Assembly: GCF_003112535.1 (NCBI RefSeq)
Contig: NZ_BEWA01000012.1
Coordinates: 558,001 to 622,000, forward strand
Length of the DNA stretch: 64,000 nucleotides
DNA from: Streptomyces rishiriensis
Lineage (GTDB): Bacteria; Actinomycetota; Actinomycetes; Streptomycetales; Streptomycetaceae
Direction: 5' to 3'
Under the pieces are notes generated by a model. The model had not been told where the DNA came from. It worked only from the letters and a program-made list of their open reading frames with translations, and did not search any database. Every line of letters starts with the position of its first letter. Positions within the stretch are counted from its first letter, which is position 1. Of this stretch, positions 1 to 9,590 are shown in pieces. The translations under genes and the position numbers were made by a program.

Positions 1-1667
1 AAGATCGCGACGAGGACGCCGAAGGAGGCCGCCGCCGCGATCAGGTTCATCAGCGCGGCCGTCAGCGGCACCACCAGGGAGCGGAAGGCGACCAGCAGCA
101 GCAGGAAACCCAGCCCGATGATGGTGGCGATGAACAGGGGCAGGCGGTCCCCGGTCACCGTCGCGAAGTCCTTGGAGACCGCCGTGACGCCGCCCACGTG
201 CGCGGTCACCCCGGCCTGCGGGACGACGTCGTCGCGCAGCCGGTCGATCAGGGCGTCCGTCTCCTTCGACTGGGGCGAGGTGGCGGGGACGACCTGGATC
301 ACGGTGACGCCGTGCGCGGGCGGCAGCGCGGCCACCTGGGCGACGCCGGGGGTGTCCTTGACGCCCTTGACGAGCGCGGTGGCGTCGCCGCCGTCCACGA
401 CCACCTGGAGCGGGCCGTTGAAGCCCGGTCCGAAGCCCCGGGCGAGCAGGTCGTAGGCCTTCCGGGTGGTCGTGGCGCCGTCGTTGTTGCCCTGGTCGGT
501 GGCGCCGAGGCGGAGCGACAGCACGGGGAGCGCGAGGACGGCCATGACGACGACGGCGAGCGCGGCGATCGTCCGGGGACGGCGCTGCACCCGTGTCGAC
601 CAGCGGGCCGCGGGAGTGCTCGCCTTCTCCGGCTCCGGGCCCGACGCGGCGAGGCGCTTGCGCTGCTTGCGGCTGAGCACGCGCACGCCGAGGAAGCCCA
701 GCAGCGCGGGCAGCAGCGTCGTGGCGGCGAGGACGCTCAGCACCACCGTCAGGGACGTGCCGATGACGACGCCGTCCAGGAAGCGCAGGTTCGTCACCAG
801 CATCCCGGCGAGCGCGATGCACACCGTGCCGCCCGCGAACAGCACCGCCCGGCCCGAGGTGTTGAGGGCGGTGACCGCCGACTCCTCGGGGTCCAGACCG
901 CGCAGGACGCCCTTGCGGTGCCGGGTGACGATGAACAGGGCGTAGTCGATGCCGACGCCGAGGCCGATCAGGGAGGAGAGCAGCGGGGCCAGGTCGGGGA
1001 TGTCGGTGACATGGCTGAGCAGCTGGGTCGAGAACAGGCCCATGCCGACGCCGAAGATCGCCACGGCGAGCGGCAGCAGCATCGCGAAGAGGGAGCCGAA
1101 GGCGAGGAACAGCACCACCGCGGCCGCCGCGAGGCCGACCATCTCGGCGAGGCCGGTCGGCGGCTCCTGCACCCGCTGGATCGCCTGGCCGCCCAACTCG
1201 ACCTCCAGGCCGGCCCGTTCGACGCCCTGCGCGGTGTCGACGACGTCCTGGACGAGTTCCTTGGGCACCGCGTTCGCCTGCTCGGTGAAGGTGATCTGGG
1301 CGTAGGCGATCCGGCCGTCCCGGGAGACCTGGTTCGCCGCCCCCGCATAGGGGCTGGTGACGCCGCCGACGCCCTTCATCTTCGCGATGTCGTCGAGGGC
1401 GGGCTGGATCCGGGACCGCACGTCCGGGTCGCGGACCGAGCCCTCGCCGACCTTCCACACGACCGTGTCGGTGTCGCCCGCGCGCGCGGGGAACGCCTTC
1501 TCCATCAGGTCGTACGCCTTCTTGGAGTCCGTGTCGGGGAGGGAGAAGACGTTCGCATAGTCCGTGCCCGCCGTCGAGGCCGAGAATCCCAGGCCCGACA
1601 GCGCCCCCACCCACACCAACAGGACCACCAGCCGATGCCGGTAGCACCAGCGCGCCAATGCCGCCAC
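1..1667 (-). CDS. MMPL/RND-family membrane transporter, C-terminus cut off by the window edge
   Basis: The reverse strand reads as one open frame running off the left edge. The N-terminus (RWCYRHRLVVLLVWVGA) is the typical first membrane helix of MMPL proteins. A soluble loop follows, then a helix block with GLGVGIDYALFIVTRHR, the conserved MMPL signature in the first transmembrane bundle, and a second loop and bundle begin before the edge. MMPL proteins are proton-driven exporters of lipids or drugs. I chose the GTG at 1667, which has GAGGAG about nine bases upstream; an in-frame GTG at 1676 is possible. It is divergent from a two-component system that may control it. The substrate cannot be told. 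Confidence 0.9.
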   Translation of the reverse strand, partial: MAALARWCYRHRLVVLLVWVGALSGLGFSASTAGTDYANVFSLPDTDSKKAYDLMEKAFPARAGDTDTVVWKVGEGSVRDPDVRSRIQPALDDIAKMKGVGGVTSPYAGAANQVSRDGRIAYAQITFTEQANAVPKELVQDVVDTAQGVERAGLEVELGGQAIQRVQEPPTGLAEMVGLAAAAVVLFLAFGSLFAMLLPLAVAIFGVGMGLFSTQLLSHVTDIPDLAPLLSSLIGLGVGIDYALFIVTRHRKGVLRGLDPEESAVTALNTSGRAVLFAGGTVCIALAGMLVTNLRFLDGVVIGTSLTVVLSVLAATTLLPALLGFLGVRVLSRKQRKRLAASGPEPEKASTPAARWSTRVQRRPRTIAALAVVVMAVLALPVLSLRLGATDQGNNDGATTTRKAYDLLARGFGPGFNGPLQVVVDGGDATALVKGVKDTPGVAQVAALPPAHGVTVIQVVPATSPQSKETDALIDRLRDDVVPQAGVTAHVGGVTAVSKDFATVTGDRLPLFIATIIGLGFLLLLVAFRSLVVPLTAALMNLIAAAASFGVLVAI

Positions 1668-1823
1668 GATCGCCACTCCTCACACAGTTCGACAGGTCCC
1701 CCAGGTCCTGGGCACCAGGATCGGGCGCGCCGGGCGGCCCGGCACATGTGACGCCCATGACTCTCAAGGAACTCCAAAGCGCGAACCGGCCCCGGAGCCC
1801 GCGGGCCCGCCGATACTGGGGGC

Positions 1824-2513
1824 ATGACGAAGGCTTCGGGCACCGTGCTGGTCGTGGAGGACGAGCCGAGCATCGCGGACGTCCTCGCCATCGCCCTGCG
1901 CTACCACCGCTTCGAGGTGATGACCGCGGGCGGCGTCCGCGAGGCCCTCGCGCTCGCCGACCGCACCAGGCCCGACGTGGCGCTGCTCGACGTGATGCTG
2001 CCCGACGGCGACGGGCGGGCGCTGGGGCGTGAACTGCGCGGCCGCAGGCCCGACCTGGCGCTGGTGTTCCTCACCGCGCGGGACGCGCCCGCCGAGATCG
2101 TCGGCGCCCTCGGCTTCGGCGACGACTACATCACCAAGCCGTTCGACATCGACGTGGTCGTCGCGCGGATCGCCGCCGTTCTGCGCCGCACCCGGCCGGC
2201 CGACGTCCTGCCCCAGCGGCCGCCCCTGCGGTACGGCGATCTGGAGCTGGACGAGACGACGTACAGCGTGCACCGGGCCGGCCGCTCGGTCGAGCTGACG
2301 CCCACCGAGTACGCGCTGCTGCGCTTCCTGGTGCGCAACGGCGGCCGGGTCGTGCCCAAGGAGCAGCTTCTGCGCCATGTCTGGCAGTACGAGCACACCC
2401 CGCCGGAGTCGACGGTCGTCGAGACCTACATCAGCTATCTGCGGCGCAAGCTGGACACCCTGGGGCCGCCGGTGATCACCACCCGGCGGGGCGTGGGATA
2501 CGGGCTGGCATGA
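1824..2513 (+). CDS. OmpR/PhoB-family response regulator
   Basis: A 229-residue two-domain regulator. The N-terminal receiver domain has the acidic pocket (VVEDEPS), the phospho-acceptor Asp56 in LLDVMLPDGDG, the conserved Thr in FLTAR and Lys105 in ITKPFD. The C-terminal half is a winged helix ending in RRKLDTLGPP and TTRRGVGYGL, as in OmpR-family DNA binders. A GATACT hexamer 12 bases before the ATG could be a -10 box, giving a very short leader. The gene overlaps the next gene, a histidine kinase, by ATGA, so the two form one operon. The divergent MMPL exporter is a plausible target; that is inferred from position only. Confidence 0.95.
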   Translation: MTKASGTVLVVEDEPSIADVLAIALRYHRFEVMTAGGVREALALADRTRPDVALLDVMLPDGDGRALGRELRGRRPDLALVFLTARDAPAEIVGALGFGDDYITKPFDIDVVVARIAAVLRRTRPADVLPQRPPLRYGDLELDETTYSVHRAGRSVELTPTEYALLRFLVRNGGRVVPKEQLLRHVWQYEHTPPESTVVETYISYLRRKLDTLGPPVITTRRGVGYGLA

Positions 2514-3955
2514 GGCGGGCGCACCGGCACGGCATCCACTCGCTGCGGGCCAAGCTGACGGCGGCCAACGTGGGGCTGCTGGCGCTCGGCATCGTCGCCG
2601 CCACCGCCGTCAGCCTCATGGCGATGCGGCACTACCTGCTGGGCCAGATCGACTCCGAGCTGACCAAGACGCGTACGTCGCTGGGGAGTTCGCAGCTCAC
2701 CCTGCGCCAGATCGACTCGCTCAGCGTGCTGGGCTTCGTCCGCGACCGGCTGGCGCCCGAGCACTCCGCCGACCGGCCGGCCCCGGACTCGATGTTCACC
2801 GCCGTGGACGGCCGGGGGAAGGCGGTGGCCCTCTTCGGCGTGAAGCCCACCGAGGCGCAGCGGGGGCTCGCGGACGCCGTCACGGACCCCGGCGCGCTCA
2901 CCCGCGACTCCGACCCGCACGACGTGAGCGTCCACGGGGCGGCGTACCGGGTGACGGCGACCCGGCTGTCCGACGGGACGTACGTCCTGATGGCGACCTC
3001 GACGGACGCCCTCCACAAGGGCATCGCGAAGGCCCTGCGGCTCGATCTCGCCGTGGGCACCCTGCTGCTGGCCCTGCTCGCCTGTCTGACGCTGTTCAGC
3101 GTGCGGCGGCGGATGCGGCCGCTGGAGGACATGGTGGAGACGTCGTCGGCGATCGCCGAGGGAGACCTCACCCGCCGGGTGCCCTCCAGCTGCCATCCCA
3201 CCCAGGAGGTCGAGCAGCTGCGGCTGGCCCTGAACTCCATGCTCCACCAGGTGGAGACGGCGTACCGCACGCGCGAGCACAGCGCGGCCCAGCTGCGCCG
3301 CTTCGTCGCCGACGCCTCGCACGAGCTGCGCACCCCGCTGTCCGCGATCCGGGGCTATCTGCAGCTGTACGACCAGGGGATGCTGCGCGAGCCGGAGGAG
3401 CGCAAGCGCGCCTGGGACCGGATGAACGGCGAGGTGGACCGGATGGGCCGGCTCGTCGACGAGCTGCTCACCCTGGCCCGGCTGGACCAGCGGCCCGAGC
3501 TTCGGCTGCGCAACGTCGACGTGTGCCGGCTGGCGCGGGACGCGGCGCAGGACCTGCGGGCGCAGCAGCCGGGGCGGCCGGTCACGGTGGAGGCGGACGG
3601 GTCGGTGCTGGTGCGGGCCGACGAGTCGGGGCTGCGGCAGGTGCTGGGCAATCTGGTGGCCAACGTCCGCACCCACACGGCGGCGGACGTTCCGGTGCGG
3701 ATCGGTGTGCGGCGCGCGGACGGGGTCGTACGGCTGTCGGTCGAGGACAAGGGGCGAGGGCTGGGACCGGAGGACGCGGCCCGGGTCTTCGACCGCTTCT
3801 TCCGGGCCGGCGGCGGCGCGGGCAGCGGGCTCGGACTGGCGATCGTGCAGGGGGTGGTGCAGGCCCACGGCGGCGACGTGACGGTGCGCACGGCGCCGGG
3901 CGAGGGCCTGGAGGTGACGGTGACCCTGCCGCCCCGCACCGAGGCCTGCGCCTGA
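2510..3955 (+). CDS. Sensor histidine kinase (HAMP, HisKA, HATPase)
   Basis: A 481-residue membrane kinase, translationally coupled to the upstream response regulator. Helix 1 is near residues 17-40 and helix 2 near 180-203, enclosing an extracytoplasmic sensor region. A HAMP linker follows, then the dimerisation/phospho-acceptor box with His271 in ASHELRTPLSA. The ATPase domain shows the N box (GNLVANVRTH), the G1 box (EDKGRGLGPEDA) and the G2 box (GSGLGLAIV). All residues needed for autophosphorylation appear present. The layout matches TrcS/TcrY-type actinobacterial kinases. The signal is unknown; the sensor region has no recognisable fold. Confidence 0.94.
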   Translation: MRRAHRHGIHSLRAKLTAANVGLLALGIVAATAVSLMAMRHYLLGQIDSELTKTRTSLGSSQLTLRQIDSLSVLGFVRDRLAPEHSADRPAPDSMFTAVDGRGKAVALFGVKPTEAQRGLADAVTDPGALTRDSDPHDVSVHGAAYRVTATRLSDGTYVLMATSTDALHKGIAKALRLDLAVGTLLLALLACLTLFSVRRRMRPLEDMVETSSAIAEGDLTRRVPSSCHPTQEVEQLRLALNSMLHQVETAYRTREHSAAQLRRFVADASHELRTPLSAIRGYLQLYDQGMLREPEERKRAWDRMNGEVDRMGRLVDELLTLARLDQRPELRLRNVDVCRLARDAAQDLRAQQPGRPVTVEADGSVLVRADESGLRQVLGNLVANVRTHTAADVPVRIGVRRADGVVRLSVEDKGRGLGPEDAARVFDRFFRAGGGAGSGLGLAIVQGVVQAHGGDVTVRTAPGEGLEVTVTLPPRTEACA

Positions 3956-3959
3956 GCGA

Positions 3960-4022
3960 AGCGGGACGGGGCGGGGCTGCGCGGGGCGGGGCAGCGCGGG
4001 CAGGACGGGCGGGGCAGGACGG
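3960..4022. repeat. G-rich direct repeats between convergent genes
   Basis: The gap between the kinase and the convergent binding-protein gene is a string of GGGGCGGGG and GGGCAGGACGGG units on the plus strand. The runs of three to four G could form a quadruplex on the RNA of the plus-strand operon. No canonical hairpin terminator is visible. Confidence 0.4.
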
Positions 4023-4023
4023 C

Positions 4024-5577
4024 TCAGATCCAGTCGAGCTTCCAGAGGCGGAACACGCCGTTGCCGTCCGCGAGGTACTGGCCGCCGCCGACGTCGGCGC
4101 TGGTGACGACGTACTCCTTGCGCTGCCACAGCGGGACGACCGGCACGTCGTCGGCGATGACCTGCTGCAGCTCGCGGAAGTCGTCGGCGGACCGGCTGCG
4201 GTCGGCGAACTGCCGGCTGTCGGCGATGTAGCCGTCGACGGCCTTGTCGCTGTAGCCGGTGTTCATGGTGGAGCCGGTGCCGATCAGCGGCGCCGCGAAG
4301 GTGTCCGGGTCGGGATAGTCGGCGACCCATCCGACGGCGTACGCGTCGAGCTTGCCGGTGGCCCACCGCTTCTGGAAGTCGGTCCACTCGTAACCCTTGA
4401 CGTTCACCTTGAACAGGCCGCTCGCCTCCAGCTGGCGCTTGAGCTCCGCCGCCTCGGCCGCCGCCGCGCCGCTGCCCAGGCCGTAGCCGTAGGTGAACGT
4501 CACCGGGATGCCGACGCCGGCCTTCTCCAGGAGCTTGCGCGCCTTCTGGGAGTTCTGGTCCGGATAGCTGTCGAAGAAGGAGGTGGTGTGGCCGGTGATG
4601 CCGGTCGGGATGAGCGAGTACAGCGGCTCGACGGTTCCGTCGTACACGGTGGACGCGAGCTGCTCGCGGTCGATCAGCCAGGCCATCGCCTGGCGGACGT
4701 CCTTGTCGTGCAGCGGCGAGCCGGCGCGGGTGTCGAAGTACAGGTTGCGGGTCTCGGAGCTGTCGGCCTCGGTCACCCGCTGGGCGGGGTCGCTGGCGTT
4801 GAGGGCGGCGAGCGCCGCGGGCGGCAGCTGCCGGGTGGCGGCGTCGACGTCCTTGGCCTTCCACGCCTTCTCCAGGGCCTCGGGGTCGGCGTAGTAGCGC
4901 AGTTCGACGGGCGCGCCGGTGGCCACCGCGCCCTTGTAGCGCGGGTTGGGCGACAGCTCGACCTTCTTGCCCTTGGTGTACCCGGTCAGCTCGTACGGTC
5001 CGGTGCCGTCGACGCCGCTGCCGGTGCGCAGGGCGTCGGCCGGGTAGCGGGTGCGGTCGACGATCGAGCCGGCCCCGGTGGCCACCTTGAACGGGAAGGT
5101 GGCGTCCGGCGAGCCCAGGTGGAAGGTGACGGTCAGGCCCTTGGCGGAGACCGACTTCAGGGTCGAGAACAGGGACGCCGGGCCGACGTCCGCGTTGATC
5201 TTCTTGACCCGGTCGAAGGAGAACTTCACGTCCTCGGCCGTCACCTTGCCGCCGCCCTCGAAGGTGAGGTCGTCGCGCAGTTCGCAGGTGTACGTGGTCA
5301 GGCCGCCCTTCGCGAAGGAACAGCTCCTGGCCGCGTCCGGCACGGGCGAGACGCCGCCCGGCTCGTACGTCAGCAGCGACTGGAAGACGTTGCTGAACAA
5401 CGCCCAGGAACCGGCGTCGTAGGCGCCGGCCGGGTCGAGCGAGGTGACGCTGTCCGTGGTGCCGACCGTGATGGTCGCGTCACTGTTCTCCTTCGACGGC
5501 AGCAACTGCCAGCCGCCCACTCCGGCCACCGCGAGAACCAGCAGCGCCACGAGAATCCGCATGCGAAACGATCGCAT
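4024..5577 (-). CDS. ABC transporter solute-binding protein, family 5 (peptide/nickel type), orphan
   Basis: A 517-residue extracytoplasmic binding protein of the DppA/OppA family. The sequence shows the usual features: an opening TITVGTTDSVTSLDPAGAYD strand, a DLTFEGGGKVTAEDVKFSF segment and a Trp-rich C-terminal lobe. The N-terminus is a hydrophobic signal or anchor (MRILVALLVLAVAGVGGW) with no lipobox cysteine, unusual for a Gram-positive binding protein. I chose the ATG at 5577, preceded by GGAGGCAGG. No permease or ATPase genes lie next to it, so it must use a transporter encoded elsewhere or act as a sensor partner. The ligand cannot be told from sequence. Confidence 0.9.
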   Translation of the reverse strand: MRSFRMRILVALLVLAVAGVGGWQLLPSKENSDATITVGTTDSVTSLDPAGAYDAGSWALFSNVFQSLLTYEPGGVSPVPDAARSCSFAKGGLTTYTCELRDDLTFEGGGKVTAEDVKFSFDRVKKINADVGPASLFSTLKSVSAKGLTVTFHLGSPDATFPFKVATGAGSIVDRTRYPADALRTGSGVDGTGPYELTGYTKGKKVELSPNPRYKGAVATGAPVELRYYADPEALEKAWKAKDVDAATRQLPPAALAALNASDPAQRVTEADSSETRNLYFDTRAGSPLHDKDVRQAMAWLIDREQLASTVYDGTVEPLYSLIPTGITGHTTSFFDSYPDQNSQKARKLLEKAGVGIPVTFTYGYGLGSGAAAAEAAELKRQLEASGLFKVNVKGYEWTDFQKRWATGKLDAYAVGWVADYPDPDTFAAPLIGTGSTMNTGYSDKAVDGYIADSRQFADRSRSADDFRELQQVIADDVPVVPLWQRKEYVVTSADVGGGQYLADGNGVFRLWKLDWI

Positions 5578-5762
5578 CGGGTGTCCTGCCTCCCCAGGCC
5601 GCCAGCGGGGCCCAGTCCACAAAAAAGTGCCGCTCCCCTTGGCGGCGGCCTCACCTAACCACAGGAGTTTCAGGCGGCGGAAGAGGATTCCGACGAGATG
5701 AGAAAGAACTTACCGACGGGGTGTTTCCGCCGGGTTTCACAGGTTCTTCTCAGGCTTTCGCG

Positions 5763-7024
5763 TCAGCGTGCGCAGGCCAGTTCGACGACGGTGATGTCGG
5801 AGGGTGCTCCCACGCGCGTGGGCGGGCCCCAGGCGCCCGCGCCCCGGGACACGTACAGCTGGGTGTCGCCGTAGCGTTCCAGGCCCGCGACGGTCGGGTT
5901 CGCGGCTTCGGCGAGGAGGTTGCCGGGCCACAGCTGGCCGCCGTGGGTGTGCCCGGAGAGCTGGAGGTCGACGCCGTGGCGCACGGCGTCGTGGATCTGG
6001 ACGGGCTGGTGGGCGAGGAGCACGCGCGCGCCGTGTCGCGGTCGCCGAGGGCCTTGGCGAAGTCGGGGCCCCGGCCCTCGCTCTCTCCCGCGATGTCGTT
6101 CACGCCGGCCAGGTCGAACCAGGGCAGCTCGGTGCGGGCGTTCTCCAGCGGGTCCAGGCCGAGCCGCCGCACCTCCTCGACCCACTGCTCGGCACCGGAG
6201 AAGTACTCGTGGTTGCCGGTCACGAAGTAGCTGCCGTGACGGGCCTTCAGCCGGGCCAGGGGTGCGGCGGCCGGGCCCAGGTCCTTGACGCTGCCGTCGA
6301 CCAGGTCGCCGACGACCGCGATCAGGTCGGGCTGGGTCCCGTTGACCGTGTCGACGACCTTCTGCGCGAAGTCCCGGCCGAGCACCGGGCTCAGGTGGAT
6401 GTCGCTGACGACGGCGATGCGGTAGCCGTGGGCGGCGCGCGGGAGCTTGGCGAGGGTCACGGTCACCCGCTTGACCCGGGGACCGCGCAGCACGCCGTAG
6501 GTGCCGTAGCCGACCGTGCCGAGGGCGGCCGCGGCCGCCGCGCCGGCCACCGCACGGGAGACGAACAGCCGCCGGGAGGGGTCCGGCGTCGTCGTGGAGA
6601 GGGGCGTCGGGGGCGTCCCGGGAGCCGCCTCGCCGGCCGCGCGCGCTCCGACCGGGAGGGGTTCGGGGCGCGCGGGGGCGACGGGCGCCCCGGCCGTCGT
6701 GCCGGTACGGGCCCGCCGCTCCAGGAGGCGGCGCAGCAGCGGCCGTACGGCCTCGCCCGCGAGGACGGCCAGCAGCAGGTAGAGCGAGATCGCCAGCCAC
6801 AGGAAGCCCGGCCACGCCAGGATCTGCTGCAGCCAAAAGGGCGCGCCGGCGCGTTCGGCGGCCAGGGCGCCGATCGCCAGCGCCCAGCCGCCCGCGAGCA
6901 GCGCCGCGCCGGCGCGGCGCACCCGGCCGGGGCCGCTGGTCGTGTCGCGGAACAGTCGCCGCCACAGGTACCGGTTGGCCGCGGCCAGGAGAGTGAGCGC
7001 CCCCAGCCCGAAGACGACCGGCAC
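5763..7024 (-). pseudogene. Metallophosphoesterase with a frameshift in a GC-dinucleotide tract
   Basis: Two overlapping minus-strand frames together encode one membrane-anchored metallophosphoesterase. From the GTG at 7024 the first frame gives N-terminal membrane helices, a linker and the metal motifs VVSDIHLSP, VVGDLVDG and VTGNHEYF, and holds to about 6033. The rest (LLAHQPVQIHDAV, then LSGHTHGGQLWPGN and VAGLERYGDTQLYV) lies in another frame to the TGA at 5763. The switch falls in an alternating GC run at about 6022-6032; total length is 3n+2, so one base is missing or two are extra. As written, the product loses the GHTH metal-binding motif. Either a recent mutation or a sequencing error is possible. 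Confidence 0.8.
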
Positions 7025-7026
7025 GG

Positions 7027-7266
7027 CTATGGCGTCCGGCCGAGTGCGCGCAGACCACGCAACCCGATGGCTCCCACGACCGTCCCCAAGAAGAAGGAGA
7101 CGACGGCGAGCGTGAGGTGCACCCAGAAGTACGCCGTGGGGTGACCGTTGTCGAAGGCGAGCCCGCTGCCGTCCTTGACCAGGTTCTTGACGAAAGTGAT
7201 CCAGATGATCCAGCTCCACACCCCGAAGGCGAGCAGGAACCAGGAGAGGCGGCGGCTGAGCGTCAT
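7027..7266 (-). CDS. Small two-helix membrane protein (SCO4848-like)
   Basis: A 79-residue integral membrane protein. Helix 1 is around WFLLAFGVWSWIIWITFV and helix 2 around VHLTLAVVSFFLGTVVGAIG, with a short loop holding NLVKDGSGLAFDNGHPTAY. I recognise it as the small conserved Streptomyces membrane protein usually found beside the downstream metallophosphoesterase; its function is unknown. Only two bases separate its stop from the GTG of the phosphoesterase gene, so the two are co-transcribed. The ATG at 7266 is the only good start. Confidence 0.85.
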   Translation of the reverse strand: MTLSRRLSWFLLAFGVWSWIIWITFVKNLVKDGSGLAFDNGHPTAYFWVHLTLAVVSFFLGTVVGAIGLRGLRALGRTP

Positions 7267-7369
7267 GCCTTCAGTATCGCCGCCCGGTGTCCTGATCCGT
7301 GACCGGGGTGGGGAGGGCGGCGGGACTTCCCGTCGTGCGCCGGGTAATTTCTCCGTCGTGCCCGCACCC

Positions 7370-8719
7370 ATGAAGCAGACCGTCAGGCGTGCCCTGCTGG
7401 TCACCTCCGCGACCCTCGCGTCCCTCGCGCTGACCGCGCCCGTCTCGCTCGCCGCGCCGAGCCCGTCGCCGTCGCCGGGGGCGTCCGGTTCGCCGTCCGC
7501 GCGGGCGTCCGCCTCGCCCACGGGCTCACCCTCGGCGTCGTCGACGGCCGGTCCGTCGGTCGCTCCCCCGGCGAACATGTCGACCGTGGGCGGCACGAGG
7601 CTCGGACAGGCCGGGACGCAGGTGGCGATCGCGGGGGGAGCGCCGGTGCTGCCCAAGGACCTCACCGCGCGGTCGTGGATCGTCGCGGACGCCGAGTCGG
7701 GGGATGTGCTGGCCTCGCACAACGCGCACTGGCGGCTGCCCCCGGCGAGCACCATGAAGATGCTCTTCGCCGACACGGTGCTGCCGAGGTTCCCCAAGAA
7801 CACCGTGCACAAGGTGGATCCGAAGGACCTGGCCGGCATGGGGGCCGGTTCCAGTCTCGTCGGCATAAAGGAGGGCGAGACGTACACGGTCCACGATCTG
7901 TGGCTCGGCGTCTTCCTGCGCTCCGGCAACGACGCCGTGCACGTGCTGTCGGCGATGAACGGCGGTGTGGCGGCCACCGTCAAGGCGATGAACGAGCACG
8001 CCGGGGAGCTCCAGGCGCTCGACACGCACGTCGTCTCCCCCGACGGGTACGACGCCCCGGGCCAGGTGTCCTCGGCCTACGACCTGACGCTGTTCGCCCG
8101 TTCGGGCCTGCAGAAGGCCGATTTCCGGGAGTACTGCTCGACGGTCTCGGCCAAGTTCCCCGGTGAGACGACGAAGAACAGGAAGGGCAGGACGACCCGC
8201 GGGACGTTCGAGATCCAGAACACCAACCGGTTGCTGAGCGGCGACTACGACATCACGCAGTACCCGGGCATCGCGGGCGTGAAGAACGGCAACACCACCA
8301 ACGCGGGCGCCACCTTCACCGGCGTGGCCGAGCGCAACGGCAAGGTGCTGCTGGTGACGGTCATGAACCCGTCGAAGGCCGGTCACAACGAGGTCTACAA
8401 GGAGGCCGCCACGCTGCTCGACTGGGGCTTCCAGGCGGCCGGCAAGGTGACGCCGGTGGGCGAGCTGGTCCGGCCGCAGGGGGCGCCGGGCAGCGCGCAG
8501 CCCGGCGCGAACCCGTCGTCCTCCGCGGAGGACGGTCAGGCCGGCGGCGCGGGGAACGTCTCGCACAGGCCGGTGGCGGGCGCGGTGACCGGCGGCGGCT
8601 CCGGCGGGATGTGGATCGCGCTGGGGATCGCCGGCGGTCTGCTGGTGCTGCTCGCGGGCGGCGCGTTCCTGGTCAACCGCCGCTGGCCGCTGCCGGACCT
8701 GGTACGACGTCGTCGCTGA
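7370..8719 (+). CDS. D-alanyl-D-alanine carboxypeptidase (penicillin-binding protein, S11 family)
   Basis: A 449-residue secreted, membrane-tethered enzyme that trims the terminal D-Ala of peptidoglycan stem peptides. It has a signal peptide (residues 1-25), a Ser/Pro/Ala-rich linker to about residue 65, then the penicillin-binding fold. The SxxK motif is STMK (Ser127, Lys130), SxN is SGN near 185, and the third motif is KNG near 305 where most relatives have KTG. A C-terminal hydrophobic helix (GLLVLLAGGAFLV) is followed by arginines, an anchor typical of class C PBPs. The ATG at 7370 is preferred; a GTG at 7358 is in frame. Its 3' end overlaps the convergent YihY gene by 47 bases. Confidence 0.92.
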   Translation: MKQTVRRALLVTSATLASLALTAPVSLAAPSPSPSPGASGSPSARASASPTGSPSASSTAGPSVAPPANMSTVGGTRLGQAGTQVAIAGGAPVLPKDLTARSWIVADAESGDVLASHNAHWRLPPASTMKMLFADTVLPRFPKNTVHKVDPKDLAGMGAGSSLVGIKEGETYTVHDLWLGVFLRSGNDAVHVLSAMNGGVAATVKAMNEHAGELQALDTHVVSPDGYDAPGQVSSAYDLTLFARSGLQKADFREYCSTVSAKFPGETTKNRKGRTTRGTFEIQNTNRLLSGDYDITQYPGIAGVKNGNTTNAGATFTGVAERNGKVLLVTVMNPSKAGHNEVYKEAATLLDWGFQAAGKVTPVGELVRPQGAPGSAQPGANPSSSAEDGQAGGAGNVSHRPVAGAVTGGGSGGMWIALGIAGGLLVLLAGGAFLVNRRWPLPDLVRRRR

Positions 8720-9590
8720 CGTCGATGTCCCGCGGGTTGTCGGGAGCGCTGCCCGTCGCCGTCCAGGCCGCGCAGAACAGGACCAGCTTCGAGGTGAAGT
8801 TGATCCACAGCAGCAGGGCGATGGGCACGCCGAACGCGCCGTACATGCTCTTCGCGGCCACGCCCTGCATGTAGCCGCTCAGCAGCAGCTTCAGCAGTTC
8901 GAAGCCGACGGCGCCGATGAGGGCGGCGACGACGAGCCGGCGCCGGGTCGGTTCGACGCCGGGCAGCAGCGTCAGGACGTACAGCAGCACGAGGAAGTCG
9001 GCGAGCACGGCGACGGAGAACGCGGCGACGCGCAGCAGGACGCTGCCCCAGCCGGCCTTGTCGATGCCCAGCTCGTCGGTGATCCAGCCGACCAGGGCCG
9101 AGGCGAGGGTGGAGATGGCGATGGTCAGCAGGACCGCGCCGCCGAGGCCGACGAGGACGCCCGCGTCCTTGGCCTTGGCGAGGACCGGGTTCTGGTCCTT
9201 GTCGGGGCACTCCCACACGGCGCGCAGGCAGTCCCGCATCTGACCGACCCAGCCGATGCCGGTGAGCAGCAGGAGCGCGCCGGCGATGGAGCCGACGGTG
9301 CCGGCGTTCTGGACGAGGCTGTGGACGTCGAGCTGGTCGGAGATGCCGGGGACCTGGTCGGCGATCTTGTTCTGGAGTTCCTGCTGCTGGGACTCGCTCA
9401 GCGTGGCGGCGGCGATGGCCGCGGCGACGGTGAGCAGCGGGAAGAGGGCGACGAAGCTGACGAAGGTCATGGCGGCGGCCAGCCGCGTCCACTTCACCCG
9501 GTCCAGGCGCTCGTACGACCGCCATGCGTGCGTGGCCATGAGGCGCACGACCCACGGCCCGACGCCGGGAAGCTTCTTCAGCCAGTCCAT
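8673..9590 (-). CDS. YihY/BrkB-family membrane protein
   Basis: A 305-residue polytopic membrane protein with about six helices. The N-terminal KWTRLAAAMTFVSFVALFPLLTV segment (split around residues 33-56) is the hallmark of the YihY/UPF0761 (formerly 'RNase BN') family, and a later RLVVAALIGAVGFELLKLL helix agrees. The molecular role of this family is not settled; the RNase label is a historical error and some members have been linked to transport. It is transcribed towards the carboxypeptidase and overlaps its 3' end. It may belong to the same minus-strand group as the DPPR synthase gene, 116 bases upstream. Confidence 0.9.
   Translation of the reverse strand: MDWLKKLPGVGPWVVRLMATHAWRSYERLDRVKWTRLAAAMTFVSFVALFPLLTVAAAIAAATLSESQQQELQNKIADQVPGISDQLDVHSLVQNAGTVGSIAGALLLLTGIGWVGQMRDCLRAVWECPDKDQNPVLAKAKDAGVLVGLGGAVLLTIAISTLASALVGWITDELGIDKAGWGSVLLRVAAFSVAVLADFLVLLYVLTLLPGVEPTRRRLVVAALIGAVGFELLKLLLSGYMQGVAAKSMYGAFGVPIALLLWINFTSKLVLFCAAWTATGSAPDNPRDIDVSDDVVPGPAAASGG

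Noticed and set aside
3523..5658. Plus-strand open frame of 711 codons across the kinase end and the binding protein
   Set aside because: It crosses two conserved genes in the wrong frame, is rich in Gly/Arg/Val, and has no ribosome-binding site or family motif.
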